Source: Coriobacteriia bacterium
GTDB taxonomy: Bacteria > Actinomycetota > Coriobacteriia > Coriobacteriales > UMGS124
Direction of reading: 5' to 3'
DNA: 64,000 nucleotides
Assembly: GCA_018368455.1 (NCBI GenBank)
Contig: JAGZEG010000013.1
Location: 1-64,000, forward strand
Below are positions 1 through 9,073 of the stretch, one piece after another (position 1 is the first letter of the stretch; each line of letters starts with the position of its first letter). The position numbers were made by a program, and so were the translations under genes. The notes under the pieces are model-generated. The model saw only the letters and a program-made list of their open reading frames with translations, made no database searches and was not told the origin of the DNA.

Positions 1-58
1 TAGGGCGCCGCCGGCTCGCGCGAGGCGCTTGGCGCGCCGGCAGAGCAGAGACGCACAG

Positions 59-82
59 GAGGGGCCCCGCGAGGGGCCCCTC
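59..82. terminator. Strong hairpin before the first gene
   Basis: GAGGGGCCCC at 59-68 and GGGGCCCCTC at 73-82 form a perfect 10-bp stem around a GCGA tetraloop. It probably ends transcription from a gene to the left of the window. The T-run is short (CGCGTTT), so it may be a weak or Rho-assisted terminator. Confidence 0.55.
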
Positions 83-214
83 TCGCGTTTGGGGGGGCTG
101 GGGACATCCTGGGTGTTTTGGGCTGCGCTGATGCTCTTGCCTGTTTCGGGTACACTGCGTATCGAATTGTGCCCGCCCTGCTGCTGCCCTCTCGGGCGGT
201 AAAGGAGGTTGCGT

Positions 215-1831
215 ATGCCCTGCACTACGTTGCTCGTTGGCAAGAAAGCAAGCTATGACGGTTCGACGATCGTTGCTCGCAACGAAGACTCTGGCGGGGG
301 CACCTTTACGCCGAAGAACTTCACGGTTGTTCAGCCTGAGGATCAGCCTCGTCTTTATACGAGCGTGATTTCTCACCTCACTATCGATTTGCCTGACAAT
401 CCCCTTCGCTATACTTCCATGCCGAATGCTCTTCCAGGGGAGGGTATCTGGGGCGAAGCGGGCGTGAACTCTGCAAACGTCACGATGAGCGCGACTGAGA
501 CGCTTACGACGAACGAGCGCGTTCTCGGCGCTGATCCCTTCGTGGAATATCGTGCTGCCAGGGGCGTGACGGGTGAAGAGGGCTACGAGCCCGAGGTGCC
601 TGGAGGCATCGGCGAGGAGGACATGCTTACCATCGTTCTCCCTTATATTCGCAGTGCTCGCGAGGGAGTTCAGAGGCTGGGCAGCCTGCTCGAACAGTAC
701 GGCACCTATGAGATGAACGGCATTGCGTTCTCGGATGTCGACGAGATCTGGTGGCTTGAGACGGTTGGCGGCCACCACTGGATCGCCCGACGCGTTCCCG
801 ATGATTGCTATGCCACGGTTCCGAATCAGCTTGGCCTCGACGTCTTTGACCTTGAGGACGCCCTGGGTGAGCAGCGTGATTTCATGTGCAGCGCCGACCT
901 GCGCGAGTTCATGGCGTCCAATCACCTGGATCTGACGTTCGACGCCGATGACGCTGACGACGCGTGCGATGGTACGCTCGAAGACGTGCTCGATGATGAG
1001 CCCGGGGTTGTGCTCGACCGCGCGTTTGATGGCCTCTTTAATCCGCGAGAGGCTTTTGGCTCCCACTCTGACAGCGATCACGTCTACAACACGCCTCGTG
1101 CGTGGGCGATGCAGCGTTTCCTCAGCCCGCACGATGAGGAGTGGGACGGGCCGAATGCCACGTGCCGCCCGGAGGACGACGACATTCCCTGGTGCCGCAT
1201 TCCTGAGCGCAAGCTTACGATCGAGGACGTGAAGTACGCGCTCTCTCTGCACTATCAGGGCACGCCGTTCGACCCGTATGGGCGCAAGGGAGACGAGCGT
1301 ACACGCGGCTGTTATCGTCCCATCGGCATCAACCGCAATGGGCAGCTCGCCGTGCTGCAGGTGCGCCCCTACGCCCCGGAGTCGCTGCGCGTGATCCAGT
1401 GGGTTGCCTATGGCTCCAACCCGTTCAACACGCTCGCCCCGTTCTATGCGAACGTCGAGCGCACGCCGGAGTACCTCAGCAACACGACGGCGCGGGTGTC
1501 GACGGACTGCTTCTATTGGGCGAACCGGCTCATCGCGGGCCTTGCTGACCCGCACTTCAACGAGTGTGCGCCCGACATCGAGCGCTACCAGCTCAAGACG
1601 GGCGGCTTCGGCCATCGCCTTCTGCGCGAGACTGACGCGCAGGTCGGAGCGCTTGCGGGGGCGACGGCGGGTGCTGATAGCGAGGCGTCGCAGGACGTGC
1701 GCGATGCTTTGGCCGCGGCCAACGATCGTATGGCAGACGAGCTGAAGAAGCGGACGGACGACCTGCTCGACAAGGTGCTGCTCACGTCTTCTCAGCACAT
1801 GAGGAACGCTTTTTCGCGCTCTGATGGCTAG
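215..1831 (+). CDS. C69 family dipeptidase
   Basis: Predicted peptidase of the C69 (PepD/PepDA) Ntn-hydrolase family, which cuts dipeptides from short peptides. The N-terminus reads MPCTTLLVGKKASYDGS, with the presumed nucleophile Cys3, followed by the family motif ARNEDS. The ATG at 215 is chosen over an in-frame TTG at 209 because AAAGGAGG at 201-208 lies 6 nt before it and because C69 enzymes carry the cysteine near the very N-terminus. The product is 538 residues, at the long end for the family, with an Asp/Ala-rich helical tail. No signal peptide is visible, so it is probably cytoplasmic. It stands alone, bounded by hairpins on both sides, and is likely monocistronic. Confidence 0.9.
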   Translation: MPCTTLLVGKKASYDGSTIVARNEDSGGGTFTPKNFTVVQPEDQPRLYTSVISHLTIDLPDNPLRYTSMPNALPGEGIWGEAGVNSANVTMSATETLTTNERVLGADPFVEYRAARGVTGEEGYEPEVPGGIGEEDMLTIVLPYIRSAREGVQRLGSLLEQYGTYEMNGIAFSDVDEIWWLETVGGHHWIARRVPDDCYATVPNQLGLDVFDLEDALGEQRDFMCSADLREFMASNHLDLTFDADDADDACDGTLEDVLDDEPGVVLDRAFDGLFNPREAFGSHSDSDHVYNTPRAWAMQRFLSPHDEEWDGPNATCRPEDDDIPWCRIPERKLTIEDVKYALSLHYQGTPFDPYGRKGDERTRGCYRPIGINRNGQLAVLQVRPYAPESLRVIQWVAYGSNPFNTLAPFYANVERTPEYLSNTTARVSTDCFYWANRLIAGLADPHFNECAPDIERYQLKTGGFGHRLLRETDAQVGALAGATAGADSEASQDVRDALAAANDRMADELKKRTDDLLDKVLLTSSQHMRNAFSRSDG

Positions 1832-1864
1832 GATCGCGCCCGAGTAAGAATGCGCGCTTTGTTT

Positions 1865-1909
1865 CGACGGCCCACAGGCGGGGGACAACCCCTCGTTTGT
1901 GGGCCGTCG
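1865..1909 (+). terminator. Terminator after the C69 peptidase
   Basis: CGACGGCCCACA (1865-1876) and TGTGGGCCGTCG (1898-1909) form a perfect 12-bp stem, with a small G4/C4 helix inside the loop. It lies 34 bp after the peptidase stop codon. The following sequence is only moderately T-rich (TTGTCGTTGG). Confidence 0.7.
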
Positions 1910-2091
1910 TTGTCGTTGGAGCGTGGATGACTTACTTCATGACACGAAAGGCGTCTTTCGTATTCTAGGAGCTGACTCCTTACTGAAGGATAGCTAAAGT
2001 GGCGGTGAGCGCTGGGAACGCCGGCGCCTCGGGTACCCCGAGAGGGGGATCTTTCCCGGGCAGAAACGACGTGGGGGGGGGTATCAAAGCT

Positions 2092-2805
2092 ATGTATCGG
2101 CTGTTCATCCTTGAGGACGACGCTGACCAGGCCGAGCTGCTCGAGCAGATGGTTCGGTCGCATGCGCGCGGCTGCGAGTTCGCTACGGAGTGCCTGTCGT
2201 CTATTGAGGAGCTTGAGGGCCGCCTTGCCGACGGCGGAGAGCCCGACATCCTTCTCACGGACATCATGCTGAACTCCGATACGGAGCCGAGCGTCGACTA
2301 TATCCAGAGGCGCTTCCCCTCAGGCTGCGGGACGCAGATCATCTACGTGACCGCCTTCATGGAATACTGTGTGCGCGTCTACCGAACGGAGCATGTCTAT
2401 TTTCTGACGAAGCCTGTCGAGCGAGAGGATCTGTTTGACGCGCTCGACAAGGCCCTGGCTAACCTGCGGGCGCTCGCGGGCCGTGCCATCGCCGTTCGGA
2501 CGGGCGGCAGCATTGTCGCGCTGGAGCCCCGCTCGATCCTGTACGCGGAGAGCGATCGTCGCAAGCTGCGCATCCACACGCACCTTCGTGTTCTCGAGAC
2601 ATACATGCCGCTGTCTGAGCTGGCTGACAAGCTGCCGGCGTCGTTTATCCAGCCGCACAAGAGCTTCCTGGTGAACATGGCGCATATCAGCGAGATGAAG
2701 CGCAACGACATCCTGCTGACGAACGGGGAGCTCATACCCATGTCGCAGAAGCGCGGCAAGGGCATGCGCGAGGCGTTCCTGAGCTATCTTGGGGAGACGG
2801 ACTAG
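2092..2805 (+). CDS. LytTR-type response regulator
   Basis: AlgR/AgrA-type response regulator of 237 residues. The N-terminal receiver domain starts at once (MYRLFILEDDADQAE) and contains the probable phospho-acceptor Asp in LLTDIMLNSD. The C-terminal half is a LytTR DNA-binding domain (from about residue 135, with FIQPHKSFLVNMAHI and the NGELIPMSQKR end). The start at 2092 is chosen because the receiver begins there and a G-rich stretch precedes it. An in-frame start at 1999 would add a low-complexity extension. No sensor kinase is encoded next to it, so its partner must be elsewhere. Its targets are unknown. Confidence 0.85.
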   Translation: MYRLFILEDDADQAELLEQMVRSHARGCEFATECLSSIEELEGRLADGGEPDILLTDIMLNSDTEPSVDYIQRRFPSGCGTQIIYVTAFMEYCVRVYRTEHVYFLTKPVEREDLFDALDKALANLRALAGRAIAVRTGGSIVALEPRSILYAESDRRKLRIHTHLRVLETYMPLSELADKLPASFIQPHKSFLVNMAHISEMKRNDILLTNGELIPMSQKRGKGMREAFLSYLGETD

Positions 2806-2932
2806 CTGGGGGTTGAGCGCGCGGCGTAGGGCACTCGTAGAGCTTTGTGTGAGCGAGGGGCAAGAATTAGCACGGAGGGATCAATTTCGCTCGCGTGACG
2901 AGTTTGAAAGGAATGATTCTCTGCCCATCGAG

Positions 2933-2947
2933 TACAATGCTGACTCA
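2933..2947 (+). promoter_or_regulatory. -10 box placing transcription start at the GT8 start codon
   Basis: TACAAT at 2933-2938 is a good -10 hexamer whose expected start site (2945-2947) coincides with the ATG at 2947. No Shine-Dalgarno sequence is seen before that ATG, so a leaderless mRNA is likely. TTGAAA at 2903-2908 is too far (24 bp) to be an ideal -35 box. Confidence 0.45.
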
Positions 2948-4080
2948 TGAAACGGACAGCCGCCGACACACCGGACCTACCTGCGCAGGGAGCTGCGCCG
3001 ACCGCCTTCCTCGCGAAGACGGCCGCTGAACTGAACCTTTCGTTCTCCGACGTCGTCGTGCTGCTCGCATCCAATGAGTTCTTTGTGCCCTACCTCTCCG
3101 CCGCCCTCGAGTCCATTGTCGATCACGTGAGTCCCGATCGCCGCTACGACGTCGTCGTGCTGACCGGAGGGCTTTCTCAGGCTTCCATGGAGACGCTGAC
3201 GAGTCAGGTTGCCTCCGAGAACGTGGACATCGGCTTTCTCGACGTCACGGCGGCCCTGCAGTCTGTCAGGCTGCCCCGGCGAGGGCGCTTCCGCGCGGAG
3301 GCGAGCTTTCGCCTCGTGGCGCCCACGCTGCTGCCGAGCGTGCGCAAGGCCATCTATCTCGACTGCGATCTCATCGTGCTGCGCGACCTCGCCGACCTGT
3401 ACGACGTCGAGCTCGGCGACAACCTGCTGGCGGCTACGCGCGACGCAGACACGGCAGGCATCTACAGCGGGTACGACACGTGCGTGCGCCCCCACATCGA
3501 CGACGTCGTGGGCCTGAGCGACCCGTACACATACTTCCAGTCGGGCGTCGTGCTCATGAACTTGGAGGCCATGCGGCGGGACTGTCCGCTCGAGGACATG
3601 CTCGACTTCGCACAGAACAACCGCCTGCGCTGGCCCGATCAGGACGTGCTCAACCACGTGGCGCGCGGGCGCTATGTGAGGGTCGACACCCGATGGAACT
3701 TCATGACGGACTGGCAGTTCCTCCGCCGTGCGCGCATCGTGGCGCAGGCGCCCCAGGAGATCCAGGACGACTACGACGCGGCCCGGCGCGACCCCTACAT
3801 CGTGCACTACGCGGGGCCGGACGGCAGGCCGTGGCTCTATCCCTCCTGTGACATGGCCGAGTGCTTTTGGCGCTACGCCAAGCGGAGCCCCTATCTCGAC
3901 GAGTTCGATCGGCGTCTGCATGCCTCGAAGTCGACGCCGACGGGGCTCCTCAAGCGCCTGCAGGTCGCGTTCATCTACAAGGTGGGTATGCCGGCGTTCG
4001 ATGCGGTGTTCCCGCCCAAGACGCGTCGCCGCCACACCGTGCTCAGCGTGTACGAGCGACTGGGCGGCCGCGTGGCGTAG
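2947..4080 (+). CDS. Glycosyltransferase family 8 protein
   Basis: Retaining GT8-type glycosyltransferase (LgtC/glycogenin-like) that transfers a sugar from a nucleotide donor, probably onto a cell-surface glycan. After about 40 residues the fold starts with VVVLLASNEFFVPYLSAALES. The metal-binding DxD motif is in AIYLDCDLIVLRDL, and the FQSGVVLMNL and DQDVLNHVA motifs typical of GT8 follow. The length of 377 is slightly above the usual 280-350, from N- and C-terminal extensions. No membrane segment is seen. The start lacks a ribosome binding site, as described for the preceding promoter. The acceptor cannot be predicted from the neighbours. Confidence 0.85.
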   Translation: MKRTAADTPDLPAQGAAPTAFLAKTAAELNLSFSDVVVLLASNEFFVPYLSAALESIVDHVSPDRRYDVVVLTGGLSQASMETLTSQVASENVDIGFLDVTAALQSVRLPRRGRFRAEASFRLVAPTLLPSVRKAIYLDCDLIVLRDLADLYDVELGDNLLAATRDADTAGIYSGYDTCVRPHIDDVVGLSDPYTYFQSGVVLMNLEAMRRDCPLEDMLDFAQNNRLRWPDQDVLNHVARGRYVRVDTRWNFMTDWQFLRRARIVAQAPQEIQDDYDAARRDPYIVHYAGPDGRPWLYPSCDMAECFWRYAKRSPYLDEFDRRLHASKSTPTGLLKRLQVAFIYKVGMPAFDAVFPPKTRRRHTVLSVYERLGGRVA

Positions 4081-4248
4081 CGTTGCCCGCGCCCATGCCG
4101 AGAATCCGGCCGCCGGTCGCGGGGCCGACAAGTTCGATACATTTTGCCTGCCTGCTTCAGGTACCATCTTGCTGCCCTCCTGCTCGGGAGGACGCATACC
4201 TGCACGTCTGTCTCGGACTCGTCGCGACCCAGGAGGTCATCGGCCCCC

Positions 4249-5595
4249 ATGCCCGTAGCGCTTAGCCTGCTTCTCGTCGTCTTCTTCCTGCTCATGAACG
4301 CGTTTTTCGTCGTGGCGGAGTTCTCGCTCGTCCGCGTGCGCAAGAGCCAGGTGGACATGCTTGCCGCTGAGGGTCGCCCCGGTGCCAAGAACGCGAGCCT
4401 CATCGCCGGCAACGTGAACGCGTACCTGTCGGCCTGCCAGCTCGGCATCACGCTGGCGTCGCTGGCTCTGGGCTGGCTGGGCGAGCCGGCCGTCTCCGCC
4501 CTGTTTCACCCGCTGTTCGAACTCGTCCACCTGCCCGAGGCCGCCGTCGAGGCCGTGTCGGTGGCCATCGGCTTCGTCATCGTGACGGCGCTGCACATCG
4601 TCGTGGGTGAGCTCATCCCCAAGTCTCTCGCCATATTCTCGACGGAGCGCTACGCCCTGTTCACGGCGACGCCGCTCGTGTGGTTCTACCGCATCACGTA
4701 TCCCATCATGTGGCTGTTCAACACGATCACGAACGGCGTCATGCGCCTGCTGGGCCACGATCCGGCCGACGAGCACCAGGTGTACACCGAGGACGAGATT
4801 CGCCTGCTCATCGACGAAAGCACCGAGAGCGGCCTCATCGACTCGGAGCAGAACGAGTTCGTCGACAACATCTTCGACATCACGGAGAAGGAGGTCGCGT
4901 CCATCATGACGCCGCGCACCGACATGGTGTGCCTGTGTCTCGAGGACACGCTCAAGGAGAACCTCGCCATCGTCGACGAGCACAAGTTCACGCGCTACCC
5001 CATCTACCGGCGCGACAAGGACGACATCGTCGGCTTCGTGCACATAAAGGACCTCTACGACCTGGGCCCGGACGCCACGATGTCCGATCTGCGCATCCGC
5101 CGCATCGTGGCCGTGCCCGAGAGCATGTACGTGACGTCGCTGCTCGACAGCCTGCGGACGAACCGGACGAAGATCGCCATCGCGGTGGACGAGCACGGCG
5201 GCACGGCGGGCATCGTGACGCTGGGCGACGTGTTCAACGAGATCGTCGGCGAGTTCGAGGACGAGTACCTGCACGACAACGTCAGCGACGACGCGCCCGA
5301 AGAGGTCGAGCCAGGCCACTTCCTCATGGACGGCTCGTACCCGATGGACGACCTGGTGGACGTGCTGGGTATCGATCCGGAGGAAGAGGAGGGCTTGCAC
5401 AGCTGCGACACGCTGGCTGGCCTGCTGCTCGACCTGTTCGACCACATCCCGGAGGAGGGCGAGGAGACGGTCTACGTCAAGGAGGCGCCCGGTGAGGTGC
5501 GCACGCTGCGGTTCCTCGTCCGCGAGATGGAGGGTAACCGCATCGCGCGCGTCGAGGTGTGGGTGAGCGTGCTGACGCCCGTCGAGGCGGAGTAG
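4249..5595 (+). CDS. CNNM/CorC-type membrane protein with CBS domains (hemolysin family)
   Basis: Membrane protein of the HlyC/CorC (UPF0053, CNNM) family, linked to divalent metal (Mg/Co) homeostasis. The N-terminal DUF21 region holds about four membrane segments, starting with MPVALSLLLVVFFLLMNAFF. A CBS pair follows, with the family motif EVASIMTPRTDMVCL near residue 215, and a C-terminal CorC/HlyC transporter-associated domain spans about residues 350-440. The length of 448 is normal. The start at 4249 is chosen for the hydrophobic N-terminus and AGGAGG at 4231-4236, although the 12-nt gap is long. It stands alone between the glycosyltransferase and metY. Confidence 0.88.
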   Translation: MPVALSLLLVVFFLLMNAFFVVAEFSLVRVRKSQVDMLAAEGRPGAKNASLIAGNVNAYLSACQLGITLASLALGWLGEPAVSALFHPLFELVHLPEAAVEAVSVAIGFVIVTALHIVVGELIPKSLAIFSTERYALFTATPLVWFYRITYPIMWLFNTITNGVMRLLGHDPADEHQVYTEDEIRLLIDESTESGLIDSEQNEFVDNIFDITEKEVASIMTPRTDMVCLCLEDTLKENLAIVDEHKFTRYPIYRRDKDDIVGFVHIKDLYDLGPDATMSDLRIRRIVAVPESMYVTSLLDSLRTNRTKIAIAVDEHGGTAGIVTLGDVFNEIVGEFEDEYLHDNVSDDAPEEVEPGHFLMDGSYPMDDLVDVLGIDPEEEEGLHSCDTLAGLLLDLFDHIPEEGEETVYVKEAPGEVRTLRFLVREMEGNRIARVEVWVSVLTPVEAE

Positions 5596-5664
5596 ACTTC
5601 TTGAAACGACGCGCGAGTGCGCCGCCCACGACACATTTTCAACCGCCTTGCGAAAGGACGCCCC

Positions 5665-6942
5665 ATGGACTTCGAGACCGCCTGCCTGCACGCCGGCTAC
5701 ACGCCCGGCAACGGTGAGCCCTGCAGCCTGCCCATCTACCAGAGCACGACGTATCGCTACGACTCGACGGATAGCGTGGCCGGCCTGTTCGACCTCACGG
5801 TCGACGGCCACATGTACTCGCGCATCTCCAACCCCACCGTCGCGTTCGTCGAGCAGAAGATCGCCGCGCTCGAGGGCGGCGTCGGCGCGCTGTGCACGAC
5901 GAGCGGTCAGAGCGCCACGTTCATCGCGCTGCTCAGCATCCTCGAGGCCGGCGACCACGTCGTGAGCTCGGCGACGATCTACGGCGGCACGGTCAACCTG
6001 TTCTCCATCACGTTCAAGAAGTTCGGCGTCGAGGTGAGCTACGTGTCGCCTGACGCGAGCGAGGAGGAGATCGCCGCGGCGTTCCGCCCCAACACGAAGG
6101 CGCTGTTCGGCGAGACGATGGCCAACCCGGCCATGAACGTGCTCGACATCGAGAAGTTCGCCCGCGTGGCGCACGCCCATGGGGTGCCGCTGGTCGTGGA
6201 CAACACGTTCGGCACGCCCTACCTCGTGCGCCCGTTCGAGTGGGGCGCCGACATCGTCGTGCACTCGACGACGAAGTACCTCGACGGGCACGCGCAGACC
6301 GTCGGCGGCGCCATCGTGGACAGCGGGAAGTTCGACTGGCGCGCCAACGCCGAGCGCTTCCCGGGGCTCACGACGCCCGACCCCAGCTACCACGGCATCG
6401 TGTACGTCGACCAGTTCGGCGAGTCCGCCTACATCACGAAGGCTCGCGTCCAGCTCATGCGCGACCTGGGCTGCTACCCGGCGGCGCTGACGGCGTTCCT
6501 GCTGAACATGGGCCTGGAGACGCTGCCCGTGCGCATGGACCGCGTCTGCGAGAACGGCCTGAAGGTGGCGCAGTTCCTGGCGAGCCGCCCCGAGATCGAG
6601 CACGTGAGCTACCCGGGCCTCGAGAGCGACCCCTACCACGCGCTGGCGCAGAAGTACCTGCCGCGCGGGTGCTCGGGCGTCATGTCGATCGAGATCGCGG
6701 GCGGGCGCGAGAAGGCGGCGGCGTTCATCGACCACCTGAAGCTTGTGCGCCTCGAGGTCCACGTAGCCGACATCTGCACGTGCGTGCTGCATCCCGCGAG
6801 CTCGACGCACCGCCAGCTCACCGACGAGCAGCTCGTGGCCTGCGGTATCAACCCGGGTCTCGTGCGCCTGTCGTGCGGCCTCGAGAGCGCCGACGACATC
6901 ATCGCCGACCTGGCGCAGGCGCTCGACGCGCTCGGGGCATAG
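5665..6942 (+). CDS. metY: O-acetylhomoserine aminocarboxypropyltransferase/sulfhydrylase
   Basis: PLP-dependent Cys/Met metabolism enzyme that makes homocysteine (or methionine) from O-acetylhomoserine and sulfide (or methanethiol). It begins DFETACLHAGYTPGNGEP, as is typical for MetY. It contains the cofactor-phosphate region TTSGQSATF and the PLP lysine in VHSTTKYLDGH. The ending SCGLESADDIIADLAQAL is also typical. The length of 425 is right for MetY and longer than cystathionine gamma-synthase. The start at 5665 follows GAAAGGA with good spacing. It probably has its own transcript, ended by the strong terminator at 6975-7013. Confidence 0.93.
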   Translation: MDFETACLHAGYTPGNGEPCSLPIYQSTTYRYDSTDSVAGLFDLTVDGHMYSRISNPTVAFVEQKIAALEGGVGALCTTSGQSATFIALLSILEAGDHVVSSATIYGGTVNLFSITFKKFGVEVSYVSPDASEEEIAAAFRPNTKALFGETMANPAMNVLDIEKFARVAHAHGVPLVVDNTFGTPYLVRPFEWGADIVVHSTTKYLDGHAQTVGGAIVDSGKFDWRANAERFPGLTTPDPSYHGIVYVDQFGESAYITKARVQLMRDLGCYPAALTAFLLNMGLETLPVRMDRVCENGLKVAQFLASRPEIEHVSYPGLESDPYHALAQKYLPRGCSGVMSIEIAGGREKAAAFIDHLKLVRLEVHVADICTCVLHPASSTHRQLTDEQLVACGINPGLVRLSCGLESADDIIADLAQALDALGA

Positions 6943-6974
6943 CGCGGGCGACTGGCTACGACGGAGCCATGACG

Positions 6975-7013
6975 AGGGCGTCTCAGGCACATGGGCCTGA
7001 GACGCCCTTTTTT
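6975..7013 (+). terminator. Rho-independent terminator of metY
   Basis: AGGGCGTCTCAGGC (6975-6988) pairs perfectly with GCCTGAGACGCCCT (6995-7008) and is followed by six T residues (7008-7013). It is a textbook intrinsic terminator 32 bp after metY. Confidence 0.95.
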
Positions 7014-7157
7014 GATGGGCTGCTGTTGCGACGGGCTTTTGCTTTGGGCTGCTTTTGATGTTTTGTCAGGTCTGTGGGTGACCAGCTGAGTGACGTTGGC
7101 TGCGTGGCGAATGGCGCCTGCCGCCGGGCCTTTGTGGAAGTCGAAGGCGACTTGCTC

Positions 7158-7179
7158 TACAATAGGAGACTAGATAGTC
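7158..7179 (+). promoter_or_regulatory. Putative -10 box and operator dyad of the ABC exporter
   Basis: TACAAT (7158-7163) resembles a -10 hexamer. It is followed directly by the inverted repeat GACTA-GA-TAGTC (7168-7179), which would cover the transcription start, the usual place for a repressor site. No good -35 box is seen at 17 bp. No regulator gene adjoins the operon, so the binding protein is unknown. The rest of the 349-bp gap holds only the metY terminator. Confidence 0.35.
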
Positions 7180-7291
7180 CGAAATAATGACTTTTAAGCG
7201 ATGTGAGCCGAGATCGCGGGTACTGGCTGGCCGACGAGCCTGCCGGGAGGCCAGCGTCTGCGTGAGGCTCGCCGGAAGGTCCCCAGTCCCT

Positions 7292-9073
7292 ATGAAGACG
7301 CTGCTGCACTTCCTCAGGCCGTACTGGCCGCTGGCCGTCGCCACGATCGTCGCGCTGCTCGCCGACGTCGCCGGCGCCCTGCTCATCCCCACGATCCTGG
7401 CGGACATCATCAACGTCGGCGTCACGTCGGGCAATCTCGACTACGTGCTGCAGCGCGGCGCCGTCATGCTCGGCGTCACGCTTCTGTCGGGCGCCGGGGC
7501 GCTTCTGGGCAACTATCTGTGCGCCTCGCTGGCCTCCAAGATAGCGCGCGATATCCGCAACGCCGTCTACGACGCGTCGCTGGCGTTCTCCGGCGGGGAC
7601 TTCGAACGCTTCGGCACCGGCTCTATGATCACGCGCACGCTCAACGACGTGAACGTCATCCAGAGCGCGTTCATGATGACCGTGCAGATGGTGCTGCCCG
7701 TGCCCATCATGTGCGTCATGGGAATCGTGCTGGCGTTTTCTATCGACGTGCAGGTGGGCTGGCTGCTGTTCGGCATCGTCGTCGTGGTGCTGACGCTCGC
7801 CGTCGTCATCGTGAAGAAGGCGGCCGTCATCTTTGAGAAGCTGCAGCGCTTCATCGACCGCATGAATGTCGTGCTGCGCGAGAACGTGACCGGCGTACGC
7901 GTCATCCGCGCGTTTGGCAAGGAACCGTACGAGAAGAAGCGCCTGAACAAGGCGTTCTCGGACTATGCGACATCGGCCATCCGCGTGAACTACCTGTTCT
8001 CGGGACTCGACAGCTTCTCGTTCTTCCTGATGAACCTGGCGTGCGTGCTCGTGATCTGGCTGGGCGCCGATCGCGTGGGCGCCCACGCCATGGAGATCGG
8101 CAGCATCACGGCGCTGACGGAGTACGCGATCCTCATCCTGTTCTACGTCATGATGGCCGAGATGGTGGCGCTCATGCTGCCTCGAGCAAAGATCTGCCTG
8201 GAGCGTGCCCAGGAGGTCATCGGCCTCGTGCCGGAGATCCGCGACGGGGCCGTGGCGAGCGCGACGGAGGGTGCCGTCGGGGATGTGGGGCACGCCTCGA
8301 AGGACGCGGACGGGACTGCTCGGGCGGGCGAGGTCGTGGCGGCGTTCGAGGGGGCGACGTTCAGGTTCCCCGACGCCGACGAGGACACGCTGCACGACAT
8401 CACGTTCGCGTGCCGGCGCGGCCAGACGACGGCCATCATCGGCAGCACGGGCTCGGGCAAGTCGACGATCGCGAAGATGCTGCTGCGCCTGCATGACGTG
8501 ACGAGCGGCCGGGTGACGCTGGGCGGCGTCGACGTGCGCGGCATGGCGCAGGCCGAGCTGCGCGATCACGTTGCTTACGTGCCACAGAAGGCGTGGCTGT
8601 TCTCGGGGACCATCGCCGACAACCTGCGCTACGGCGACGCCAGCGCGACCGACGAGCAGATGAGCCATGCGCTGGAGGTCGCCCAGGGGTCGTTCGTCTT
8701 CGAGCTGCCCCACGGCCTGCAGACGCGCGTGGCCCAGGGCGGCACGAACTTCTCGGGCGGCCAGCGCCAGCGCCTGTCCATTGCGCGCGCCCTCGTGAAG
8801 CGGGCCGATCTCTACGTGTTCGACGACAGCTTCTCGGCGCTGGACTTCAAGACGGACGCCGCGCTGCGGGCCGCCCTCAAGCGCGAGGTCAGCGACGCTG
8901 CGGTACTCATCATCGCCCAGCGCATCAACACGGTGCTGCATGCCGACCAGATCGTTGTGCTCAAGGACGGGCGGATCGTGGGGCTGGGCACGCACGGCGA
9001 GCTCATGGAGGGCTGCCCGACGTATCGCGCCATAGCCGAGTCGCAGATGAAGGGAGGTGAGGCGCATGAGTAG
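7292..9073 (+). CDS. ABC exporter half-transporter, degenerate-site subunit
   Basis: Type IV ABC half-transporter of 593 residues: a six-helix membrane domain (about residues 1-330, starting MKTLLHFLRPYWPLA) followed by a nucleotide-binding domain. It has Walker A GSTGSGKST, signature FSGGQRQRLSIARAL and Walker B LYVFDDS. Asp replaces the catalytic Glu after Walker B, and Gln replaces the switch His (IIAQRINTV). This is the pattern of the non-catalytic half of heterodimeric exporters such as TM287/288 or BmrCD. The start at 7292 is chosen over an in-frame start at 7187, which only adds a charged non-membrane tail. It overlaps the next gene by 8 nt, so the two are translationally coupled. The substrate is unknown (drug, lipid or peptide). 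Confidence 0.9.
   Translation: MKTLLHFLRPYWPLAVATIVALLADVAGALLIPTILADIINVGVTSGNLDYVLQRGAVMLGVTLLSGAGALLGNYLCASLASKIARDIRNAVYDASLAFSGGDFERFGTGSMITRTLNDVNVIQSAFMMTVQMVLPVPIMCVMGIVLAFSIDVQVGWLLFGIVVVVLTLAVVIVKKAAVIFEKLQRFIDRMNVVLRENVTGVRVIRAFGKEPYEKKRLNKAFSDYATSAIRVNYLFSGLDSFSFFLMNLACVLVIWLGADRVGAHAMEIGSITALTEYAILILFYVMMAEMVALMLPRAKICLERAQEVIGLVPEIRDGAVASATEGAVGDVGHASKDADGTARAGEVVAAFEGATFRFPDADEDTLHDITFACRRGQTTAIIGSTGSGKSTIAKMLLRLHDVTSGRVTLGGVDVRGMAQAELRDHVAYVPQKAWLFSGTIADNLRYGDASATDEQMSHALEVAQGSFVFELPHGLQTRVAQGGTNFSGGQRQRLSIARALVKRADLYVFDDSFSALDFKTDAALRAALKREVSDAAVLIIAQRINTVLHADQIVVLKDGRIVGLGTHGELMEGCPTYRAIAESQMKGGEAHE

Noticed and set aside
4237..6990. Very long open frame on the minus strand (over 900 codons) opposite the CBS-protein and metY genes.
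   Set aside because: It is antisense to two clearly recognisable genes, has His/Arg/Val/Ala-rich low-complexity composition and no domain. It follows from high GC at third codon positions.
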